This document shows positions 1 through 8,934 of a stretch of 64,000 nucleotides of DNA, piece by piece (the stretch's first letter is position 1; the number at the start of each line of letters is the position of its first letter). The stretch is from CADEDH01 sp039201605 (GTDB lineage: Bacteria > Actinomycetota > Acidimicrobiia > Acidimicrobiales > SZUA-35): contig JBCCRO010000013.1 in the NCBI GenBank assembly GCA_039201605.1, forward strand, positions 82,612 through 146,611. Direction: 5' to 3'. The notes under the pieces were generated by a model. It searched no databases, was not told the DNA's origin, and saw only the letters and a program-made list of their open reading frames with translations. The position numbers and the translations under genes are program-made.

Positions 1-279
1 CTCCTGATGGACGTCGTCGTCGACCAGGCGATCGTCGTCGACCAGGCGATCGTCGTCGACCGGGAGATCGTCGTCGGCCACGCCGACCTGCGCCTGGGCG
101 GGGACGTCGTCGGTCCACACCGGACCGAAGAAGTCGTCCAGAGCGGCCGTCGAGCCGGGGTCGGCGCCGGGAGCGAGATCGGCCAGACCAGGGATGTCGT
201 CGATCGGCGGCGGAAACCCGACGCCCCGCCGTCGACCCGTCGGCCTGCGGCCATCGAGCCCCTCTGAACGAACGGTCAT
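1..279 (-). CDS. Hypothetical acidic protein, N-terminal part (runs off the window)
   Basis: The frame opens at an ATG at 279, preceded by GAGGAG in a good Shine-Dalgarno position, and stays open to base 1, giving 93 residues of an incomplete protein. It starts with a short basic stretch (RRPTGRRRG), continues with a Pro/Asp-rich segment containing DDFFGPVWTDDVP, and ends in a run of VDDDDRLVD-type repeats encoded by tandem 18-bp units. No signal peptide or membrane segment is seen in this part. I do not recognise the family, and the function cannot be judged without the remainder. Confidence 0.6.
   Translation of the reverse strand, partial: MTVRSEGLDGRRPTGRRRGVGFPPPIDDIPGLADLAPGADPGSTAALDDFFGPVWTDDVPAQAQVGVADDDLPVDDDRLVDDDRLVDDDVHQE
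16..69. repeat. Three tandem 18-bp repeats
   Basis: Two identical copies of gtcgtcgaccaggcgatc (16-33 and 34-51) are followed by a third copy with two changes (52-69). They encode the repeated DDDDRLV motif of the partial minus-strand gene, so this is an in-frame coding repeat of the kind prone to length variation. Confidence 0.85.
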
Positions 280-353
280 CGGCTCCTCGGTAGATCGTCG
301 CCCCGCAGGACTCTAGCAGCGGGACCTCGGTGACCCGGGGCCGGCCCGCCCGG

Positions 354-1721
354 TCACCGGGTGAGGCGGCTCTCCACCCCGGCCCTGGCGAACACCTTGC
401 CGGCCGCCGCCGACGCCTCGGCCATCAGCGCCTTCTCGTCGACTCCGACCACGGCGCCGTCGTCGATCACGAGGCGCCCGTCCACCAGTACGTGGCGCAC
501 GTCGGCCGGCGAGGCGCAGAACACCAGCGCACTGGGGACCCGGTGAACGGGGGCGGTGAACACCGAGTCGAGCGCCACCACGAGCACGTCGGCCAGCGAT
601 CCGGGCGCCAGCATCCCGATGCCGTCGATGCCGGTGGCGGCCGACCCGCCCCGGCAGGCCAGGGTGATGGCGTCCTCCGGCTGGAGGGCCATGGCGTCGA
701 GATGGTGCACCTTCTGCAGCAGCACGGTGGCCTTGAGCACCTCGAACATGTCCTGGCGGTTGTTGCTGCCGGGCCCGTCCGAGGCCAGCGCCACCCGTAT
801 GCCCCGGGCCCGCATGTCGAGGATCCGGGCCACACCGGAGGCCAGGTACATGTTGGAGACCGGACAGTGCACCACGACGGCGTCCCGCCGGGCGATCAGG
901 TCGAGTTCCTCGTCGTCGAGCCACACGCTGTGGGCCAACTGCACGTCGGGGCCGAGCACCCCGATGTCCTCCAACCACACGGCGTGGCGGACCCCGCGCT
1001 CCTCCAGGTTGAGCTGCACCTCCTCGTCGGTCTCTGCGCAGTGGATGTGGCAACCGGCCCCCCAGGACCGGGCGTCGTCGACGACGAGCCGCATCGCCTC
1101 CTCGGTGCAGCCCCACGGCAGGAGGGGGGCGGTCTCGATCCGGATGCGGCCGCCGCCGTGGCCGTGCCACCGGTCCCGCAGCTCGGCGGTGCGGGCGATC
1201 GTCTCGGTCGGGGTCTCCTGCATGCGCGGCGGGTAGTGCCGATCGGCCCAGCCCCGGGCGAGCAGAAACCGCACCCCGAGTTCGTCGGCCGCCCGGCACA
1301 CGGCATCGTCGATCAGGGGGTCGACGTGGACGTACTGGTGGTCGAGGACGGTGGTGGCCCCGCCCCGCAGGTTCTCGATGATGCCGACCTTGGCCGCCAG
1401 GTAGGCGGCCTCGGCGTCGAGATGCTGGGCGCCGGGCCAAATGCACTCCCGCAGCCAGTCGAGGAGGGCCTTGTCGTCGGCCAGACCCCGGAAGAACGTC
1501 TGGAAGAGATGGGTGTGGGCGTTGGTCATGCCCGGCATGACGGCCGACCCGGTGGCATCGATGGTGTGGTCGACCCCGTCGACGAGCTCGGCCGACGGCT
1601 CACCGGCGCCGACGGCCACGATCCTGGTCCCCTCGATGTGGACCCACCCGGGATCGTGGATGGTGAAGGCGTCGTCGACGGTGAGCACGGCGCCGCCGTG
1701 GATGAGGGTCTGAGTGGTCAT
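354..1721 (-). CDS. Amidohydrolase of the 8-oxoguanine deaminase / SsnA-AtzB type
   Basis: This 455-residue metal-dependent hydrolase probably deaminates a purine-like or other nitrogen heterocycle. The composite TIM-barrel motifs are in order: NAHTHLFQT (metal HxH, near residue 70), HIHCAETDEE (near 235), AHSVWLDD, and SDGPGSNN (metal Asp, near 320), followed by the closing beta-sandwich GSLADVLVV. Length and motifs fit the ATZ/TRZ-like and 8-oxoguanine deaminase group, in which cytosolic enzymes release ammonia from ring amino groups. The flavin enzymes and ABC importer nearby suggest a role in breaking down an imported heterocycle. The exact substrate cannot be read from sequence; hydroxyatrazine or guanine-type activity are alternatives. 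Confidence 0.85.
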   Translation of the reverse strand: MTTQTLIHGGAVLTVDDAFTIHDPGWVHIEGTRIVAVGAGEPSAELVDGVDHTIDATGSAVMPGMTNAHTHLFQTFFRGLADDKALLDWLRECIWPGAQHLDAEAAYLAAKVGIIENLRGGATTVLDHQYVHVDPLIDDAVCRAADELGVRFLLARGWADRHYPPRMQETPTETIARTAELRDRWHGHGGGRIRIETAPLLPWGCTEEAMRLVVDDARSWGAGCHIHCAETDEEVQLNLEERGVRHAVWLEDIGVLGPDVQLAHSVWLDDEELDLIARRDAVVVHCPVSNMYLASGVARILDMRARGIRVALASDGPGSNNRQDMFEVLKATVLLQKVHHLDAMALQPEDAITLACRGGSAATGIDGIGMLAPGSLADVLVVALDSVFTAPVHRVPSALVFCASPADVRHVLVDGRLVIDDGAVVGVDEKALMAEASAAAGKVFARAGVESRLTR

Positions 1722-1779
1722 GGGTTCCTGCGGTTCGGGCCGGCGGCGACGGTACCGGCGGGAGGACTAGGGTCGAAGG

Positions 1780-2361
1780 ATGCGGGTCTTGCTGGTCGAC
1801 GGACGGCGACAATCGGTCGAGGGGACGGGACCGGCGGTCGACACGGCGGTGGACACGGTGGCCGTGGCCGAGGCGGCCCTGGCCGAGCGGGCCCACGAGA
1901 CGACGGTACTGTCGCTGACCGGTGAGGGGTTCGACCGGTACATGTCGACCGAGGAACGCCGGGCGTACCACGAGGCCGACAACCTGGTCACCCCGGCGCA
2001 GCAGCGCTCAGCCGAGCTCCTCCGCTCGGCCGAGGCCCTTCTGGTGGTGGGCGCCATTCGAGGTGGCACGATCGATCCGCTGGTCAAGAGCTGGTTCGAG
2101 CGGGTGTTCGTACCCGGGGTGTCGTTCGCCTTCACCGACAGCGGACGCATCACCCGAGCCCTGACCCACATCCGCCGGGTGGGGATGATCCTGTCCTGTC
2201 CCGACGGCGACGCCGCCCCCCATCGGCGCGGCGCGTCGACCCGATCGGTGCTGCGCGGGGTCCGGCTCAACGCCGCCCGATCCTGTCGGAGCACCTACGT
2301 CGCCCTCGGACCGGCCGACGACGTCGAAGCGACCGTGACCCGGGCCCTGGCCCGCTGGTAG
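1780..2361 (+). CDS. Flavodoxin-fold NAD(P)H-dependent reductase
   Basis: A 193-residue protein of the flavodoxin-2/NQO-KefF superfamily, which transfers electrons from NAD(P)H through FMN or FAD to quinones or similar acceptors. It shows an N-terminal beta strand (MRVLLVDG), the mid-domain segment LLVVGAIRGGTIDPLVKSW, and VFVPGVSFAF, which matches the flavin/active-site loop of the family (usually FxPGxAF). It is transcribed away from the amidohydrolase, with 58 bp between the two starts, so the pair may share a divergent promoter. The C-terminal third is more divergent than in well-known members; the substrate is unknown. Confidence 0.75.
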   Translation: MRVLLVDGRRQSVEGTGPAVDTAVDTVAVAEAALAERAHETTVLSLTGEGFDRYMSTEERRAYHEADNLVTPAQQRSAELLRSAEALLVVGAIRGGTIDPLVKSWFERVFVPGVSFAFTDSGRITRALTHIRRVGMILSCPDGDAAPHRRGASTRSVLRGVRLNAARSCRSTYVALGPADDVEATVTRALARW

Positions 2362-2382
2362 CCCGACCGCCGCACGAGGGCG

Positions 2383-2880
2383 TCAACCACGGGCGAAGCG
2401 TTCCTCGACCACGTCGAGGTGGGCCGCCACCGCCTCCCGGGGCCGTCGGTCCACCTTGTACAGCGCCAACCACTGGAACCGGGCCGAGGGGGCGCACACC
2501 GGGAGCACGTTGCGACGCAGGTGACGTCGGCCCCACTCCCCCTGCATGATGTTGAGAAGGCGGCTCGAGCCGAGCGACGTGACCGCCGTGAGCCGGTCGA
2601 CGGCGGCCAGGGGTCGGGCGGCGCCGTCCGCCGGATCGAGCCCGGCGGTGTCGTGGAGCCAGTCGAGGAGCTGGGCCGGCTGGCCGCCCCACCACGTGGG
2701 GTAGACCAACACCAGATGCTCGCAGACGGCGAGGTCGGCCGGTTGCGGTGGAGGGTCGGTGGCGAGCCGGTGGACCCGGTAGGGGCTGCCGGCTCGATCC
2801 AGACCGGCTTCCACCCGATCGCAGAGGGCCGCGTTGAGACTCTCGGGCACCGGGTGGGCCTGTACGACCACGGTGGTCAC
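2383..2880 (-). CDS. NAD(P)H dehydrogenase (quinone)-like flavodoxin-fold protein
   Basis: A 165-residue flavodoxin-2 family protein. It has the family start VVVQAHPVPESLN (where the first phosphate-binding loop lies) and the hallmark LVYPTWWGGQPAQLLDW near residue 80, followed by TSLGSSR. It starts with GTG, only 6 bp after the stop of the upstream luciferase-like monooxygenase on the same strand. The two are therefore almost surely co-transcribed, and the reductase could supply reduced flavin to the monooxygenase. That partnership is inferred from spacing. It is shorter than typical NQO1-like proteins (about 200 residues) but has both core motifs. Confidence 0.8.
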   Translation of the reverse strand: MTTVVVQAHPVPESLNAALCDRVEAGLDRAGSPYRVHRLATDPPPQPADLAVCEHLVLVYPTWWGGQPAQLLDWLHDTAGLDPADGAARPLAAVDRLTAVTSLGSSRLLNIMQGEWGRRHLRRNVLPVCAPSARFQWLALYKVDRRPREAVAAHLDVVEERFARG

Positions 2881-2886
2881 GGGCGC

Positions 2887-4041
2887 TCAGCCCAACTGCG
2901 GCAGCACGCCCTCGGCCAGCCGGTGGAGCTGGTCCTCGACCTGGCCGTAGGGGTCGCCGGGCATGGCGGGGAAGAACACCAGATTGTCGACGCCGCCGAG
3001 GTGGTCGCGCCACCAGGACAGCTGCTCGGCCACCTCGTCGGCGGTGCCCACCACCCACACCCGATTGTCGAGCGACTCCTCCAGGGTGGGGATGAGGCCG
3101 GGGGCCGCCGGCTTGCCGTCGGGGCCCATGTAGCCCCGGGACCACCCGTAGGGACCGAGGAACTTCCAGAACTCGTCGTGGCCGTTTCGCACCTGGGCGA
3201 TGGCGGCCTCGCGGGTGTCGGCCACGCACGTGTTGACCACCAGGGTCCTCTTTTCACCCGCCGCCAGCGTCCGCCCGTGGGCCTCGGCGTACACCTCGGC
3301 ATAGCGATCCCAGAACTGCTTGGTGAAGGTGTGGTGCTTGAGCCAGAACACGCCGCCCCAGCCGTAGCGGGGCACCGCTTCGAGCGTCGGCGGCGAGGTG
3401 ATGGCCTGCCACATCTCGTAGGGGTACAGGGGTCGCGGGATCAGCGTCAGGTCCTCGACGAAGCCACCCCGGTCGGGGATACCGGGCGCCGGGAACCGGT
3501 AGACGTCGCCCGAGAAGCTGAAGCGCTCGTTGTCGAGGGCGAGCCGGAGGACCTGGGTGGCCTCTTCGAACTGCTTGCGGTTGAAGTCGTCGGCGTCGAC
3601 CTTGTCGGGGTTATCGAACGAGCCGATCCTGGAGCCGAAGTTCTCCTGCTCGCGGGGCACCGTGCCTCGACCCACGCCGAGGATGGCCCGGCCGCCGGAG
3701 ACGTTGTGCAGGGTGGCGAAGTCCTCGGCCAGGCGGAGCGGATGCCACATGCCGACGACGTTGAACATCATGCCGATGCGGATCCGCTCGGTGCGCTCGG
3801 CCAGGATGGCGCCCGCCATCAGGCCGTTCGGGACCACCTCGTAACCCTCGTACTGGAAGTGGTGCTCGGTGAGCCAGAACGAGTCGTAGCCGAGCTGATC
3901 GGACAGCACACCCATGTCGAGGATGCGCTCGGTCGCCCGCCACACCTCCTTGGCCCCGTACCGACGGTCGGTCGGCGCCGGCGGCCCGGCCCCGGCATCG
4001 TCCATCTCCACGCCACCGAACAGGAAGATCCCCGCTTTCAT
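2887..4041 (-). CDS. LLM-class flavin-dependent monooxygenase (luciferase-like)
   Basis: A 384-residue bacterial-luciferase-like enzyme that uses reduced flavin and oxygen to attack an organic substrate. The start chosen is ATG 4041 (MKAGIFLFGG), because family homology begins there; the frame is open further upstream but that part is low-complexity. Typical pieces are YDSFWLTEHHFQYEG (near residue 60), RIRIGMMFNVVGMWHPLRLAED, GRAILGVGRGTVPREQENFG and the C-terminal VWVVGTADEVAEQL. It is the first gene of a two-gene unit with the downstream flavin reductase-like protein. The substrate is not predictable; members degrade alkanes, sulfonates, chelators and nitrogen heterocycles. Confidence 0.88.
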   Translation of the reverse strand: MKAGIFLFGGVEMDDAGAGPPAPTDRRYGAKEVWRATERILDMGVLSDQLGYDSFWLTEHHFQYEGYEVVPNGLMAGAILAERTERIRIGMMFNVVGMWHPLRLAEDFATLHNVSGGRAILGVGRGTVPREQENFGSRIGSFDNPDKVDADDFNRKQFEEATQVLRLALDNERFSFSGDVYRFPAPGIPDRGGFVEDLTLIPRPLYPYEMWQAITSPPTLEAVPRYGWGGVFWLKHHTFTKQFWDRYAEVYAEAHGRTLAAGEKRTLVVNTCVADTREAAIAQVRNGHDEFWKFLGPYGWSRGYMGPDGKPAAPGLIPTLEESLDNRVWVVGTADEVAEQLSWWRDHLGGVDNLVFFPAMPGDPYGQVEDQLHRLAEGVLPQLG

Positions 4042-4108
4042 GCCCCCAACTCTAGGTGCAGGGCCGCGGCGGGGGTAGCTCCGGGGCGGTTGCGGCGGCG
4101 CCTGGCGG

Positions 4109-4405
4109 TCAGGCAGGAAAGACGGCGGCAACGCGCAGGGAACGACACGTCGGTTCCCGACGGAGTTCGCCCATTGCGGCGTCGACGGCGGCGACCTGCT
4201 CCGGGGTGACGGCGTCCCAGTCGGCCTTGGAGCGCCACCAGATGACGGCCTCGACCCGCCATGGGTCGTCGTCGGCAACCCAGACCTGCTTGGCCTCAAA
4301 CCCGTCGACGGTGGCCAGGAAGGCGGTCCAGACCTCGGCGTCGGCGGCCAGCCAGGCGGCGTGATCCACAGGGTCGATCCGGAAGGTGAGGATCTCGACG
4401 ACCAT
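4109..4405 (-). CDS. Small ABM-fold protein, TIGR03792-like
   Basis: A 98-residue protein beginning at ATG 4405 (MVVEILTFRIDP). Its pattern, a beta strand, then EVWTAFLATVDGFEAKQVWV, then VEAVIWWRSKADWDAV, closely resembles the small proteins classed as TIGR03792, which have a dimeric alpha+beta barrel fold related to antibiotic biosynthesis monooxygenases. Enzymatic activity is not established for that group. It lies upstream of the luciferase-like gene on the same strand (67-bp gap) and is divergent from the ABC importer. Confidence 0.75.
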   Translation of the reverse strand: MVVEILTFRIDPVDHAAWLAADAEVWTAFLATVDGFEAKQVWVADDDPWRVEAVIWWRSKADWDAVTPEQVAAVDAAMGELRREPTCRSLRVAAVFPA

Positions 4406-4554
4406 GGGCGCCGAGCCTAGGTGGCGATGGGGCGCGGCGACCGCAACCTGGTGGGCGCCCTGTGTGAACACTTTGTTTCGCTCCTTCCATCGGCCCGGAG
4501 GCCGCCGCTAGCGTGGCCTCACGTCCAGGGACAACGACCCCGGAGAGTCCACCG

Positions 4555-5298
4555 ATGTCAACCACCAGCGCCACGTTGTCGTTCGACGGCATCGGCATGG
4601 TCTTCCCCGACGGCACCGAAGCGCTGTCGGACGTCAGCCTCGACATCGGTCGCGGCGAGTTCGTGACCATCGTCGGCCCGTCGGGCTGCGGCAAGTCAAC
4701 CCTTCTCAAGATCGCCTCCGGCCTCCTCGAGCCCACGTCCGGCCATGTCGCCGTCGACCGTGACCGGATCGGCTACGTCTTCCAGGACGCCACACTGCTC
4801 CAGTGGCGGACGGTGCAGGCCAACGTCGAGCTCTTCGGCGAGCTGCACGACATCCCCAAGGCCGAGCGGCGCAAGCTGGCCTCGGAGGCCATCGACCTCG
4901 TCGGCCTGTCAGGGTTCGAGAACCACTACCCGAAGTCGCTGTCGGGCGGCATGAAGATGCGGGCCTCGTTGGCCCGGACGCTCACGCTGCGGCCGCCGGT
5001 GTTCCTGTTCGACGAGCCGTTCGGCGCCGTCGACGAGATCACCCGCGAACACCTCAACGACGAGACCCAGCAGCTCTTCATGCGGGAGGGCTTCGCCGGG
5101 CTCTTCATCACCCACAGCATCAGCGAGGCGGTGTTCATGTCGACGAGGGTGCTGGTCATGTCGGCCCGCCCCGGCCGCATCGTGGCCTCGTTCGACGTCC
5201 CGTTCGACTATCCGCGGGTGCCCGACCTCCGCTTCGATCCCGACTTCGCCCGCTTGTCCGGCGAGGTCTCCCTGGCGCTCAGAGGAGGCCACTCATGA
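4555..5298 (+). CDS. ABC importer ATPase (nitrate/sulfonate/taurine type)
   Basis: The 247-residue nucleotide-binding subunit of an importer. It shows Walker A GPSGCGKST (near residue 43), Q-loop YVFQDATLLQW, signature LSGGMKMRASLARTL, Walker B VFLFDEPFGAVDE and the switch His in FITHSISEA. The SsuB/TauB/NrtD group is indicated by length and the short C-terminus. ATG 4555 is chosen because GGAGAG stands 7-8 bases before it; an in-frame GTG at 4513 lacks a comparable site. It overlaps the permease gene by 4 bp (ATGA), so the two are translationally coupled. Confidence 0.92.
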   Translation: MSTTSATLSFDGIGMVFPDGTEALSDVSLDIGRGEFVTIVGPSGCGKSTLLKIASGLLEPTSGHVAVDRDRIGYVFQDATLLQWRTVQANVELFGELHDIPKAERRKLASEAIDLVGLSGFENHYPKSLSGGMKMRASLARTLTLRPPVFLFDEPFGAVDEITREHLNDETQQLFMREGFAGLFITHSISEAVFMSTRVLVMSARPGRIVASFDVPFDYPRVPDLRFDPDFARLSGEVSLALRGGHS

Positions 5299-6203
5299 CA
5301 ACCGAGCTCACCGGGCCCGAGGCGGCCGAAGCCCTCGCCCCCGAGGTGGCGCCGCCGGCCCCCAGCCAACCCGACGACGCCCCGGTCCAGGCCTACCGGG
5401 TCAAGTCCCGCCCGCGGGAGATCGCCGAGAACGTCCTGCCTCCGCTCATGGTCGGCATGGCGATCATCGGCCTGTGGTACTTCGTGAGCTACGGCCTGCT
5501 CGACCCCAGCCGCCGCTTCCTGCTGCGGGCTCCACACGAGGTGCTCTTGGTCGGTTTCCTCGACTGGGGCAACTTCTCCGAGATCCTGTCCGCCCTGTGG
5601 TCGAGCACCCGGGTGGCCATGATCGGCCTCGTCATCTCGATCCTGATCGGCTTCGCCCTGGCCATGCTGATGAGTCAGGCCAAGGTGATCGAGCGCGGGA
5701 TATTCCCCTACATGGTGGTGCTCCAGGCCATCCCGATCCTGGCCATCGTGCCCCTGATCTCGTTCTGGGTCGGCACCGGCCAGTCGGCCCGGATCCTGGT
5801 GTGCGTGATCATCTCGTTGTTCCCGATCATCGTGAACACCCTCTTCGGCCTGCAGTCGGCGGACCGGGGCACCCACGATCTGTTCACGTTGCACAAGGCG
5901 AGTCGCCTGACCCGCCTCCGCAAACTGATGCTGCCCGCCGCCATGCCCGCCATCTTCGCCGGGCTGCGGATCTCGGCCGGGCTGTCGGTGATCGGTGCCA
6001 TCGTCGGCGACTTCTTCTTCGGTCGGGGCGACGTCGGGATCGGCCAGCGCCTCCAGCGCTACGCCAACCAGCTCGAGGGCGAACAGCTGTTGGCGGCCGT
6101 GATCATGTCGTCGGCGCTCGGCGTCGCCGTGTTCCTTCTCTTCGGTTGGATCCAGAACCGGGCCATCGGGCGGTGGCACGACTCGGCATCCCTCGGCGCC
6201 TAA
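5295..6203 (+). CDS. ABC importer permease (SsuC/TauC type)
   Basis: A 302-residue membrane subunit with about six hydrophobic segments. A Pro/Ala-rich cytoplasmic N-terminus of about 45 residues precedes the first helix (PPLMVGMAIIGLWYFVSYG). The binding-protein-dependent transport signature (EAA loop, DLFTLHKASRLTRLRKLMLPAAMP in two parts) lies near residues 195-215, and a final helix ends near residue 290. Its start overlaps the ATPase stop by 4 bp, and the binding protein follows 73 bp later, so this is a three-gene importer operon. The solute is unknown; this subfamily carries nitrate, sulfonates, taurine or pyrimidine precursors. Confidence 0.92.
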   Translation: MTTELTGPEAAEALAPEVAPPAPSQPDDAPVQAYRVKSRPREIAENVLPPLMVGMAIIGLWYFVSYGLLDPSRRFLLRAPHEVLLVGFLDWGNFSEILSALWSSTRVAMIGLVISILIGFALAMLMSQAKVIERGIFPYMVVLQAIPILAIVPLISFWVGTGQSARILVCVIISLFPIIVNTLFGLQSADRGTHDLFTLHKASRLTRLRKLMLPAAMPAIFAGLRISAGLSVIGAIVGDFFFGRGDVGIGQRLQRYANQLEGEQLLAAVIMSSALGVAVFLLFGWIQNRAIGRWHDSASLGA

Positions 6204-6276
6204 CCCCCCTGTAGCGCCCGACCCGAAGAGCACACCAAGTCCGTGCAGACGGAATCAATCAAACCTGGGAGAGAAA

Positions 6277-7518
6277 ATGAGTAAGACACTGTGGTCCCGC
6301 TTGTGGGCCCTCATTTTGGCGCTGGCCCTCGTGGCCGCCGCCTGCGGTAGTGACGACGGCGACGACGACGCCGCCGAGGAGTCCTCGGCCAGCGCCTCCG
6401 AGACGGCCGAGACCGAGGAGGAGTCGGAAGAGGCCATGGAGGACGAGGAGTCCGACGAGGCGATGGAGGACGAGGAGGGTGACGCCATGGCGGCCGGTTC
6501 GCTGGCCGACGTCTGCCCCAGCCCGCTCGTGGTCCAGACCGACTGGTGGGCCGAGTCCGAGCACGGTGCTCTGTACGAGCTGATCGGTGAGGGCTACACC
6601 GTCGACATCGAGAACCGGATCGTCACCGGTCCGCTCACCATCGACGGCGAGCACCTCGGCATCGACTTCGAGGTCCGCGGCGGCGGCCCAGCCATCGGCT
6701 TCGCCCCGCCCCGGGTCCAGATGTACACCGACGACTCGATCCACCTGGGTTACTCCAGCACCGATTCGCAGTCGACGGCGTGGGAGGACCTGCCGCTCAT
6801 CTCGGTGATGGCGCCGCTGGAGATCAACCCCCAGATCGTGATGTGGGACGCCGACACCTACCCGGAGATCGAGTCGATCGCCGACGTCGGTGAAGCCGGT
6901 ATCGAGATCAACCTGTTCGGCACCGACGGCTTCCCCGAGGCCTTTGTCGCCCAGGGGATCTGGACCGAGGACCAGCTGAACCCGTCCTACGACGGCACGC
7001 CGGCCCGGTTCATCGCCGAGGGCAACATCGCTCAGCAGGGCTTCGCCTCGGCCGAGCCCTACAACTACGAGTTCGTGTTCGAGGAGTACGGCAAGGCCCC
7101 GGCCTTCGAACTTCTGCACGATGCCGGTTGGCAGGTGTACTCGCAGACCATCGGCGTGAAGCCGACCGACTTCGACGAGCTCGCCCCCTGTCTCGAGCAG
7201 TTCATCCCCGTGCTCCAGCAGTCGGTTGTCAGCTTCGCCAACGACCCCTCCGGCGGCAACGCCGTGATCGTCGACGCCGTCGACCAGTTCAACGCCGACT
7301 GGCCGTACTCGGCCGAGCTGGCCGAGTGGTCCGTGGCCAAGCAGCTCGAGCTCGGCCTCATCGGCAACGGCCCCGACGACATCGTCGGCAACATGGAGGC
7401 CGGCCGGATCCAGGCCATCCTCGACGCCCAGCGTGACGCCGGCATCGAGATCCCCGAGGATCTGACCGCCGAGGACATGTTCACCAACGAGTTCATCGAC
7501 GAGAGCATCGGGCTGTAG
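6277..7518 (+). CDS. ABC importer substrate-binding lipoprotein (NMT1/THI5-like)
   Basis: A 413-residue lipoprotein. A signal peptide of about 22 residues (two basic residues, then LWALILALALVAAA) ends in the lipobox AAAC, with Cys23 as lipid anchor. Next comes a very acidic linker (about residues 24-70) with the imperfect repeat EAMEDEESDEAMEDEEGD, then a periplasmic-binding-protein fold with GNIAQQGFASAEPYNYEF, typical of NMT1/THI5-like binders. GGGAGA lies just before the ATG. The acidic linker probably keeps the binding domain away from the membrane (inference). Two strong hairpins follow the stop and probably end the operon. Confidence 0.9.
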   Translation: MSKTLWSRLWALILALALVAAACGSDDGDDDAAEESSASASETAETEEESEEAMEDEESDEAMEDEEGDAMAAGSLADVCPSPLVVQTDWWAESEHGALYELIGEGYTVDIENRIVTGPLTIDGEHLGIDFEVRGGGPAIGFAPPRVQMYTDDSIHLGYSSTDSQSTAWEDLPLISVMAPLEINPQIVMWDADTYPEIESIADVGEAGIEINLFGTDGFPEAFVAQGIWTEDQLNPSYDGTPARFIAEGNIAQQGFASAEPYNYEFVFEEYGKAPAFELLHDAGWQVYSQTIGVKPTDFDELAPCLEQFIPVLQQSVVSFANDPSGGNAVIVDAVDQFNADWPYSAELAEWSVAKQLELGLIGNGPDDIVGNMEAGRIQAILDAQRDAGIEIPEDLTAEDMFTNEFIDESIGL

Positions 7519-7531
7519 GCCCGAGTCGAGG

Positions 7532-7557
7532 CGGACCGGCGTTCTGACGCCGGTCCG
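7532..7557 (+). terminator. Hairpin after the ABC importer operon
   Basis: A perfect 10-bp stem (CGGACCGGCG / CGCCGGTCCG) with loop TTCTGA begins 13 bp after the binding-protein stop codon. There is no T-run, so it may act with the second hairpin or protect the transcript end. Confidence 0.55.
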
Positions 7558-7582
7558 GCTCGTCGGCTGATGAATCGCTGAG

Positions 7583-7625
7583 CGGAGGGGCCGGGCCGAC
7601 GGGTCCGGCCCCTCCGGCGCGTTTG
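7583..7625 (+). terminator. Second, longer hairpin with a short T tract
   Basis: A perfect 12-bp stem (arms 7583-7594 and 7605-7616, CGGAGGGGCCGG and its complement) with a 10-base loop is followed by GCGCGTTTGG. It sits between the importer operon and the convergent amidohydrolase gene, where a terminator for either strand would be expected. Confidence 0.6.
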
Positions 7626-7665
7626 GACACCGACGGCGGGCCCGACCGGCCGGGTCGACGACGGG

Positions 7666-8934
7666 TCAGGCCCGGCGCCGGTGGACGGTGAGCTGCTGGT
7701 CGGCGGCGGCCACCAGTCGACCCCGGCGGAACACCCGACGGGACATCGGCGCGTCGGCGATCGCCCCGCGGATCGACGGAGCGTCGATGGCGACCAGATC
7801 GGCCACGGCGCCGACCTCGACGCCGGCCGGAGCCATGCCGAGGGCGGCGCGTCCGTTGACGCTGACCATGTCATAGGCGGCGTCGGGGAGCTGGTGGCCC
7901 GCCATCACCATCAGGGCCGCCGTCTCCAGGGGGTCGCTCCGGCCGACCAGGTTGAACGGATCCTGCACGTTGTCGGCGCCGGCGGCCACCAGAGCCCCGG
8001 CGTCCTGCAGAGCCCGAACCGCCGTCAATCCCCGCGGGGTGCCGGTGGGATGATCGCGGCCCTGGAGGAAGAGATTGGTCTGCGGGAGGGGGAAGACGGC
8101 GATATCGGCGGCGGCCACCGCCGTCGCCACCTCGCTCTGAACCTCCGTCGGCTGCATGCCGAGCGTCACGCAGTGACTGGCCGCCACCAGGTCGTCGAAG
8201 CCGGTCTCCTCCACCCGGCGCGCCAGGTCGCGCAGGGTGAGCACCGACGGGTCGAGCATCTCGTCGACGTGGAGATCGACGCCGATCCCGGCCTCGGTGG
8301 CGGCGGCGAGGGCGGTGTCGATCACCCCGACGCCGTCCGGGTCGAGATGAGGACAGCCGCCGACGAAATCGACGCCGACCTCCAGCACCTCGGCCAACGC
8401 GGCACGGGTGGACGCCCCTTCGCTGCCGGTGAGGGGGGCGCCGCAGAGGGCGACGAGCTGCACGTCGAGGGCATCGCCCATCAGGGCGACCGCCTCCTTT
8501 ACCGCCTTGACCGGTTCGGCTCCGCCGCCGGCGTTGACGTTGACGTGGGTCCGCACCGCCGTCACCCCGTGGACGACGAGGCGCTCCATGGCGTCGACCG
8601 CTCGGGTCACGGTTCCCTCGTAGGTCAGTCGCCCCTCGGACGAGGCGGCGATCCACCCGTCGATGGCGCCCTGGAGGTCGCCGGCCGGGTTGGGGACCAG
8701 CTCGGCCGTCAACGCCTTGTCGAGGTGGGCGTGCGGCTCGACCATCGACGGCAGCACCAGCCAGCCCTGCAGATCGACCTCGGCCTTCCCCAACGTCCCG
8801 GGATCATGGTCCTCGACGGCGGCGACGGTGCCGGTGGCGCCGTCGACGGTGACGTCGACCGCGCTCCCGTCGGGCAGCCGGCCGTTGGCCAGCACCCAGG
8901 ACGGCGGCGGGGGCGAGGACGTGCCCGCCGTCAT
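7666..8934 (-). CDS. Amidohydrolase, cytosine deaminase (CodA)-like
   Basis: A 422-residue metal hydrolase. The motifs follow the CodA subgroup: EPHAHLDKAL (metal HxH and Lys), AVRTHVNVNAGG, VDLHVDEMLD (metal His near residue 235), AASHCVTLG, and GADNVQDPFN with the metal Asp. Such cytosolic enzymes remove the amino group from cytosine, isoguanine or related rings. The start at ATG 8934 overlaps the stop of the upstream FAD oxidoreductase by 4 bp, so the two proteins are co-translated. Together with the 8-oxoguanine-deaminase-like enzyme 6 kb away, it suggests breakdown of a nitrogen heterocycle; the substrate itself is uncertain. Confidence 0.87.
   Translation of the reverse strand: MTAGTSSPPPPSWVLANGRLPDGSAVDVTVDGATGTVAAVEDHDPGTLGKAEVDLQGWLVLPSMVEPHAHLDKALTAELVPNPAGDLQGAIDGWIAASSEGRLTYEGTVTRAVDAMERLVVHGVTAVRTHVNVNAGGGAEPVKAVKEAVALMGDALDVQLVALCGAPLTGSEGASTRAALAEVLEVGVDFVGGCPHLDPDGVGVIDTALAAATEAGIGVDLHVDEMLDPSVLTLRDLARRVEETGFDDLVAASHCVTLGMQPTEVQSEVATAVAAADIAVFPLPQTNLFLQGRDHPTGTPRGLTAVRALQDAGALVAAGADNVQDPFNLVGRSDPLETAALMVMAGHQLPDAAYDMVSVNGRAALGMAPAGVEVGAVADLVAIDAPSIRGAIADAPMSRRVFRRGRLVAAADQQLTVHRRRA

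Noticed and set aside
2419..4209. Long plus-strand frame of about 600 residues opposite the reductase and monooxygenase genes
   Set aside because: It has no recognisable motif and is rich in His, Gly, Val and Glu, as expected for the complement of GC-rich coding DNA; the minus strand holds two clear families.
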